Shown: positions 59,725-64,000 of the stretch, one piece after another
Position numbering within the stretch: position 1 is the first letter of the stretch
Layout of the letters: each line of letters begins with the position of its first letter
NCBI GenBank assembly: GCA_046233135.1
Contig: JBJXHN010000003.1
Location: 62,001 to 126,000, forward strand
Reading direction: 5' to 3'
Source: JBJXHN01 sp046233135
GTDB taxonomy: Bacteria; Pseudomonadota; Alphaproteobacteria; Rhodospirillales; Rhodospirillaceae
Length of the DNA stretch: 64,000 nucleotides
Notes under the pieces: model-generated
What the model saw: only the letters and a program-made list of their open reading frames with translations
What the model was told of the DNA's origin: nothing
The model's database searches: none
Translations under genes and position numbers: made by a program

Positions 59725-61773
59725 TTAGGCGACCGTCACATCCTCGCCACCGATCCACACCTGCTCGACGGGGATGTTGCGCATGGCCATGTAGGCGCTG
59801 TCCTCGTCCATGGATACCGGATCCTGGCCCAGGATCACGAAATCCGCGAGCTTGCCCGGCTCCAGGGAACCGACCAGATGATCCGCATGGCATTGCCAGG
59901 CGGCGTCAAAGGTCATGGCCCGCAAGGCCTGGGCGGGGGTCAGGCGTTCAGCGGCGTTCAGCACCGGAATGTCGGCCACCGGCGCCCCGGACATGGCTTC
60001 GGGCGAGCCTTCCATCTTGCGGGTGATGGACTGTTCCATCTTCCGCAGCGGACCCAGCGGCGAGACCGGGCAGTCGCTGTGCAGTGTAAACGGAATCTCC
60101 GCGTCCGCAGTACTGCGGCACAGATCCAGGCATTCATCGGCCTTGGCCTTGAAGATGTAGTCGTCGAAGGCCCAACCCCAGAAGCCCACGTGTCCTATAA
60201 GGAAGCTGGGCGAGACCCCAAGATCCTTGATCTCCGCCAGACGGTCCGCGTTCAGCAACGAACAGTGCTCGATCCGATTGCGCCTGGTCTTCGCCGAAGG
60301 GTCCGCCGCCGCCACCGTAGCATAGGCACTCAGCGTATACTGAATTGCCTGGTCGCCGTTGGCATGGATCATCGCCGGCCAGCCCTTGTCATGGATCCCT
60401 TTCACCAGGTCCACAAATCCTTCCGGGGGACTGGCCTCCGGCTGGGTGTGTTGCTGAGCGCCGCCGTCCAGGTAGTTGAAGATGCCATAGTTGCTGCCGG
60501 GCGGGCAGCAATACGCGTCATGCTGATAGCCGGTCAGTCCCTGATTGGAGCCGTCGGAAACCAGCTTCACCGTGCCGAAATACAGATCGATACTGCCCGG
60601 CCGGTTCCCCTTGTTCTCTGTCGGCGGGGCAAAGGAGCCCAGTCTGTCCAGGTCGCTGAGCTTCTCTGCCGCATACGCCATGCCGATACGGTTGGGCACC
60701 CGCTCGCCCTTGGCTGCGTGCCAAAGAAGGAGGGCCAGCAACAACTTGTACATCTCTGGCGACGTCGAGGCGTCGTAAAGCATTGTGATACCACGCGACA
60801 GCGCCAAGGACAGATAGGCCTGCAGGTGATCGTTCAAATCAGCAATCACCTGCAGCTTCTGCTCCAGACCGATTGCCTCCACCGCCGGGATCATTTCCGC
60901 CACTTCCTGCAGCACCCCATTGGTCTGGGCGGCGTAGGCATCGTAGGAACCGTATTTTTTGACCATATCCTGGTATCTCTGGTTCCCCTCGCTGGCCTGT
61001 TTCTCGGCATTGCTCCAGATTTCCCGCAGGGCCGGCGTGTTCACATAGACCGTATGACCCGACGCGGCGGTCACCAGGATCGGCGTAGTCTCGCTGATCC
61101 CATCCAGAACCGTTGCGTCAATGTAATTCAGCAAGGTAGTGCCTTCCGGAAAGGGACGCCCGCCCAGCAGAGACGTATCCACCCCCGTACCCAGCAGCCA
61201 GCAGCCTTCCTTCACCTTGGCCACGTCCTTGGCCATCCGCCGCATCAGACCGGCGCGGTCATAGCTGGGGCGCAAGATCTGGGACGCCATGACCGGGCTC
61301 TGTTCGGGGGCGTCGATGGCAGTGTCGCCGAAGGGCGTATAGTCCTCCCACCCCATGGTCAGCGCCGTGGAGACAAGATGCATATGGGCGTCGATCATGC
61401 CCGGAATCAGGGTCTGGGTCCCCGTCAGCGTCCGGGTGGTCACCGGGGTGCCCGTCATATGCTCGGCCACATACGCCGTCACCGCCGGTTCGACTGTCGC
61501 CATGTCTCCGGCGGCAACCACCTTGTTACCGACGATTCCCAGGGCTTCCACCGTCGCCGCCCCGTCCCCGCCGGTCACCGGACGGATGACGGCCTTCTCG
61601 GACACCGTGAAGATCATGGCGCCGTTGGGCGTTGCGAAGGTCTCCGCCTCGGCAGCGCGCTTCTCCGCTTCGGCTATCTCGGCCACCTTTTCGGCAGCCT
61701 TGGCAATAAACGGATCGGCTACCCGGTTGTGGCAGCCACAGCTCAAATGGAATTCGTTTTTAGCTCCGGACAT
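59725..61773 (-). CDS. Amidohydrolase family 3 protein (YtcJ-like)
   Basis: The 682-residue protein has the amidohydrolase TIM-barrel pattern: metal site PGMIDAHMHLV (about 125), catalytic region IHANGDQAIQ (about 468), IEHCSLLNAD and HSDCPVSPLGP, with the C-terminal beta domain ending SLEPGKLADFVILGQDPV. YtcJ-type members hydrolyse exo-amide or carbamate bonds of varied substrates. The first 55 residues (HLSCGCHNRVADPFIAKAAEKVAEIAEAEKRAAEAETF) are an extra, helical, Cys-containing extension not typical of the family. A palindrome (61804-61822) lies 30 bases before the start. Confidence 0.85.
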   Translation of the reverse strand: MSGAKNEFHLSCGCHNRVADPFIAKAAEKVAEIAEAEKRAAEAETFATPNGAMIFTVSEKAVIRPVTGGDGAATVEALGIVGNKVVAAGDMATVEPAVTAYVAEHMTGTPVTTRTLTGTQTLIPGMIDAHMHLVSTALTMGWEDYTPFGDTAIDAPEQSPVMASQILRPSYDRAGLMRRMAKDVAKVKEGCWLLGTGVDTSLLGGRPFPEGTTLLNYIDATVLDGISETTPILVTAASGHTVYVNTPALREIWSNAEKQASEGNQRYQDMVKKYGSYDAYAAQTNGVLQEVAEMIPAVEAIGLEQKLQVIADLNDHLQAYLSLALSRGITMLYDASTSPEMYKLLLALLLWHAAKGERVPNRIGMAYAAEKLSDLDRLGSFAPPTENKGNRPGSIDLYFGTVKLVSDGSNQGLTGYQHDAYCCPPGSNYGIFNYLDGGAQQHTQPEASPPEGFVDLVKGIHDKGWPAMIHANGDQAIQYTLSAYATVAAADPSAKTRRNRIEHCSLLNADRLAEIKDLGVSPSFLIGHVGFWGWAFDDYIFKAKADECLDLCRSTADAEIPFTLHSDCPVSPLGPLRKMEQSITRKMEGSPEAMSGAPVADIPVLNAAERLTPAQALRAMTFDAAWQCHADHLVGSLEPGKLADFVILGQDPVSMDEDSAYMAMRNIPVEQVWIGGEDVTVA

Positions 61774-61803
61774 GATTTGTGGTTCTCCGTTGGATCTCGA
61801 TCA

Positions 61804-61822
61804 GACAAGCGGAATGCTTGTC
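61804..61822. promoter_or_regulatory. Palindrome before amidohydrolase gene
   Basis: GACAAGC (61804-61810) and GCTTGTC (61816-61822) form a perfect 7-bp inverted repeat around GGAAT, 30 bases upstream of the start codon. It could be an operator or a 5' RNA hairpin. Confidence 0.35.
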
Positions 61823-61940
61823 GAGCCGCGACCAGCGTATCTTCACCACATAGTTGCCAAAAGCACATAACGTAATTTAATAGCTTGTTATTCGCCCCTT
61901 TAAGATGTTTAATATCGTTTACAAGCGCAGAGGCCGCGCA

Positions 61941-63320
61941 TTACCTCCCCACCATTGGCGGCGGATCGCTTTCATCATCGGGGATATCCAGGTCCACCTG
62001 CTTCAGCGCGGCCTTCTGCCGTTCGGCGAGGGTGGTGACATCAAAGTCTTCGATCAACTCATGAAACAGGCGGTACCAGTTGATTTCCGCCTTCAGGTGC
62101 CAGAAGACGCTGCCCAGGCCAATGGCGGCCCGGTCCATCAGCACGAATTCCCGGGGCGGGGTCACGCCGCCCATGGACCGCAGGTCGCCATGGACCTTTT
62201 CCACCAGCGAGCGGCCCAGATTGGTGCCGTCGGACTGTTCCTCCTGAATGCGCCGCACCTTGTCTTCCAACAGGGGCGCATAGATGAAGCGCGCCCATTG
62301 GTTCAGGATGGTGATCATCTCCTTCGTCAGATCCCGGAAGCCCCAGGTCTCGTAGGCATGGACCGCCAGGGCCTCGTCATCATCGCGCAGGGCCTTGTAA
62401 AGATCGATCACCCCGCCGACAAACGCCGGCCGGAAGACGCGGATGGAGCCGAAGTCCAGCAGGTTGATGGAATTGTCTTCCCGCACCGTATAGTTCCCCA
62501 GGTGCGGATCGCCGTGAATCACGCCGTAGTAATAGAAAGGCACATACCAGGCCCGGAACATGTTCTGAGCCACCGCATTACGGTCCGCCTCGTCCCGGTC
62601 GACAAAATTGAGAATCCGCTCCCCTTGCAGCCAAGTCATGGTCATCAGCCGGCGAGAACACAGCTCGGGGATCGGCCGGGGCACGTGGACGCCCGGCTCA
62701 TCGGCCAGCATCAGCTCGTACAGATGCGCATTGCGGGCCTCGCGCAGATAGTCCAGTTCCTCGCGCAGGCGTTCGCACAGCTCCGCATGGATTTCGGTAG
62801 GGTCGATGGCCTTGTCGTAGCGCCGGTAGATGCCGATGATCATCTTCAGTTGCCGCAGGTCGGCTTCCACCGTGCTTTCCATGCCCGGGTATTGCAGTTT
62901 GCAGGCCAGCTGGGTGCCATCATGGGCCACCGCCCGATGCACCTGCCCCAGAGAGGCCGCATGCACCGCCTCGCGCGAGAAATCCTGGTAGCGGGACTGC
63001 CAGTTCGGGCCAAGTTCCGAGACCATGCGCCGCTTGACGAAGGGCCAGCCCATCTTCGGGGCGTCGGCCTGCAACTGGGTCAGCTGGGCGGTATATTCCT
63101 GCGGCAGGGCATCGGGGATGGTGGACAGGATCTGCGCCACCTTCATCAACGGCCCCTTAAGGCCGCCCAGCGCCTCGGCCAGATCCTGAGCCATGCGGGA
63201 GCGGTCGCCCTTGACCCCCATCACCTTCTCGCCGGCCATGCGCGCCGCAAGCGACCCCATGGCCGTGGAAACCCGGGCATAGCGCTTCACCCGCCCGCCC
63301 AACGTGTTGTTTTCCGCCAT
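61941..63320 (-). CDS. ABC1/AarF-family atypical kinase
   Basis: A 459-residue UbiB/ADCK-like protein. The family's KxGQ motif reads KVAQ here (PLMKVAQILSTIPDALP), the Ala-rich loop is AASLGQVHRA, and the active centre IHGDPHLGNYTV and NLLDFGSIRVF keep the metal-binding Asn and Asp. Such proteins support quinone or lipid homeostasis; ubiquinone synthesis is the best-known role. It has no membrane helix at the C-terminus, unlike E. coli UbiB. The gene lies between the amidohydrolase and an M3 peptidase on the same strand. Confidence 0.87.
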   Translation of the reverse strand: MAENNTLGGRVKRYARVSTAMGSLAARMAGEKVMGVKGDRSRMAQDLAEALGGLKGPLMKVAQILSTIPDALPQEYTAQLTQLQADAPKMGWPFVKRRMVSELGPNWQSRYQDFSREAVHAASLGQVHRAVAHDGTQLACKLQYPGMESTVEADLRQLKMIIGIYRRYDKAIDPTEIHAELCERLREELDYLREARNAHLYELMLADEPGVHVPRPIPELCSRRLMTMTWLQGERILNFVDRDEADRNAVAQNMFRAWYVPFYYYGVIHGDPHLGNYTVREDNSINLLDFGSIRVFRPAFVGGVIDLYKALRDDDEALAVHAYETWGFRDLTKEMITILNQWARFIYAPLLEDKVRRIQEEQSDGTNLGRSLVEKVHGDLRSMGGVTPPREFVLMDRAAIGLGSVFWHLKAEINWYRLFHELIEDFDVTTLAERQKAALKQVDLDIPDDESDPPPMVGR

Positions 63321-63422
63321 CGCCGTCCTTGTCGATTACCGGGGGTCACTTACCGGGCCGGACGGCGCTTTCCGTCGCTCCGGCCCGGGATAAGATCCGT
63401 CCCTCTCAGGCCGCCTGTGTCT

Positions 63423-64000
63423 TCAGGCCACCTGCTCCAACTCGTCGATAAAGCCCTTCAGCACGCCCAGGCCCCGCTTCCAGAAATCCGGATCGCTGGC
63501 GTCCAGATTGAACGGCGCCAGCAGTTCCTTGTGACGCAGAGTGCCGCCGGCAGACAGCATCTCCAGATACTTTTCCTGGAAGCCCGGAACCGAACCGTCC
63601 TGGTAAACCGCATAGAGCGAATTCACCAGGCAGTCGCCGAAGGCATAGGCGTAAACGTAGAAAGGCGAGTGGATGAAGTGCGGAATATAGGTCCAGTAGG
63701 TCCGGTATTCCTCGTCGAAATTGAAGGCCGGCCCCAGGCTTTCCCGCTGCACATCCATCCAGATCTCGCACAGCCGGTCGGGCGACAGCTCGCCCTTGCG
63801 GCGTTCGGTATGCACCGCCAGCTCGAACTGGTGGAAGGCGATCTGGCGGACCACCGTGTTGATCATGTCCTCCACCTTGCCCGCCAGCATCACCCGGCGA
63901 CGCTTCGGATCATCCTTGGCGGCGTCGAGCATCGCGCGGAAGGTCAGCATCTCGCCGAACACCGAGGCCGTCTCGGCCAGGGTCAGCGGCGTATCGGCCA
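63423..64000 (-). CDS. M3-family oligoendopeptidase (PepF-like), partial
   Basis: The visible C-terminal 192 codons run off the right edge, so the N-terminal part including the HExxH zinc motif is not seen. The sequence ADTPLTLAETASVFGEMLTFRAML (at the edge) is the helix that follows the active site in PepF-type M3 peptidases, and PHFIHSPFYVYAYAFGDCLVNSLY supplies the conserved substrate-binding tyrosines near the end. These enzymes cut short peptides in the cytoplasm. The stop is at 63423-63425. Confidence 0.88.
   Translation of the reverse strand, partial: ADTPLTLAETASVFGEMLTFRAMLDAAKDDPKRRRVMLAGKVEDMINTVVRQIAFHQFELAVHTERRKGELSPDRLCEIWMDVQRESLGPAFNFDEEYRTYWTYIPHFIHSPFYVYAYAFGDCLVNSLYAVYQDGSVPGFQEKYLEMLSAGGTLRHKELLAPFNLDASDPDFWKRGLGVLKGFIDELEQVA

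Overview
This is a GC-rich, densely coded stretch of chromosome from an alphaproteobacterium, most likely a Rhodospirillales/Rhodospirillaceae member. The clues are the three-subunit proton-translocating transhydrogenase (pntAA-pntAB-pntB) with Rhodospirillum-like subunit sizes, the alphaproteobacterial families DUF1013/TrcR, DUF1192 and COQ9, several PAS/GGDEF/EAL signalling proteins, a TAXI-type TRAP transporter, and HypX/HypD hydrogenase maturation factors. I see no rRNA, tRNA, CRISPR array, transposase or prophage gene. The right edge cuts an M3-family oligoendopeptidase gene.

Layout. 0-4.9 kb: a secreted small protein, then a tight signalling operon made of a membrane SpoIIE/PP2C phosphatase (SiaA-like), a class III nucleotidyl cyclase, a SiaB-type kinase, a SiaC-type phosphoprotein and a small membrane protein. 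4.9-10.3 kb: a GntR/FCD regulator with two matching 14-bp operator sites, then an EctD-like Fe(II)/2-oxoglutarate dioxygenase, an SDR dehydrogenase, an SCP-x-type thiolase and an acyl-CoA synthetase, together a catabolic operon of unknown substrate. 10.3-14.3 kb: thioesterase, 3-hydroxybutyrate dehydrogenase, DUF1192, quinone oxidoreductase, TrcR. 14.3-24.8 kb: MetA (acetyltransferase type), FkbM methyltransferase, MarR, an RND efflux pump with divergent TetR/AcrR regulator and operator, and a DUF2325 protein behind a Fur-like palindrome. 25-29.6 kb: propionyl-CoA synthetase, two YdcH/DUF465 proteins flanking 6-phosphofructokinase. 29.6-36.3 kb: a degenerate GGDEF protein, purE-purK, a GT9 glycosyltransferase, a pseudo-receiver protein, a palindromic repeat element, COQ9, peptide deformylase and rpsU, which appears to start at CTG.

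36.5-41.2 kb: an AspT/YidE-type permease and a large periplasmic-sensor-PAS-GGDEF-EAL protein. 42-46.9 kb: a GntR regulator with operator, divergent to a TAXI-TRAP transporter and a fumarylacetoacetate hydrolase-family enzyme. 46.9-49.9 kb: hypX and hypD. 50-53.8 kb: an EAL response regulator coupled to a hybrid histidine kinase. 54-55.9 kb: an AT-richer stretch with two tandem XRE regulators sharing a PAS-like C-terminal domain. 56.3-59.4 kb: the pnt operon. 59.7-64 kb: a YtcJ-like amidohydrolase, an ABC1/AarF kinase and the partial M3 peptidase.

The most interesting system is the SiaA-SiaB-SiaC partner-switching module: the expected GGDEF output protein (SiaD) is absent and a cyclase with adenylyl-cyclase-type residues sits inside the operon, suggesting a phospho-switch that controls cAMP rather than c-di-GMP. 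All functional statements rest on reading translated sequence and recalled family motifs; no database search was run.
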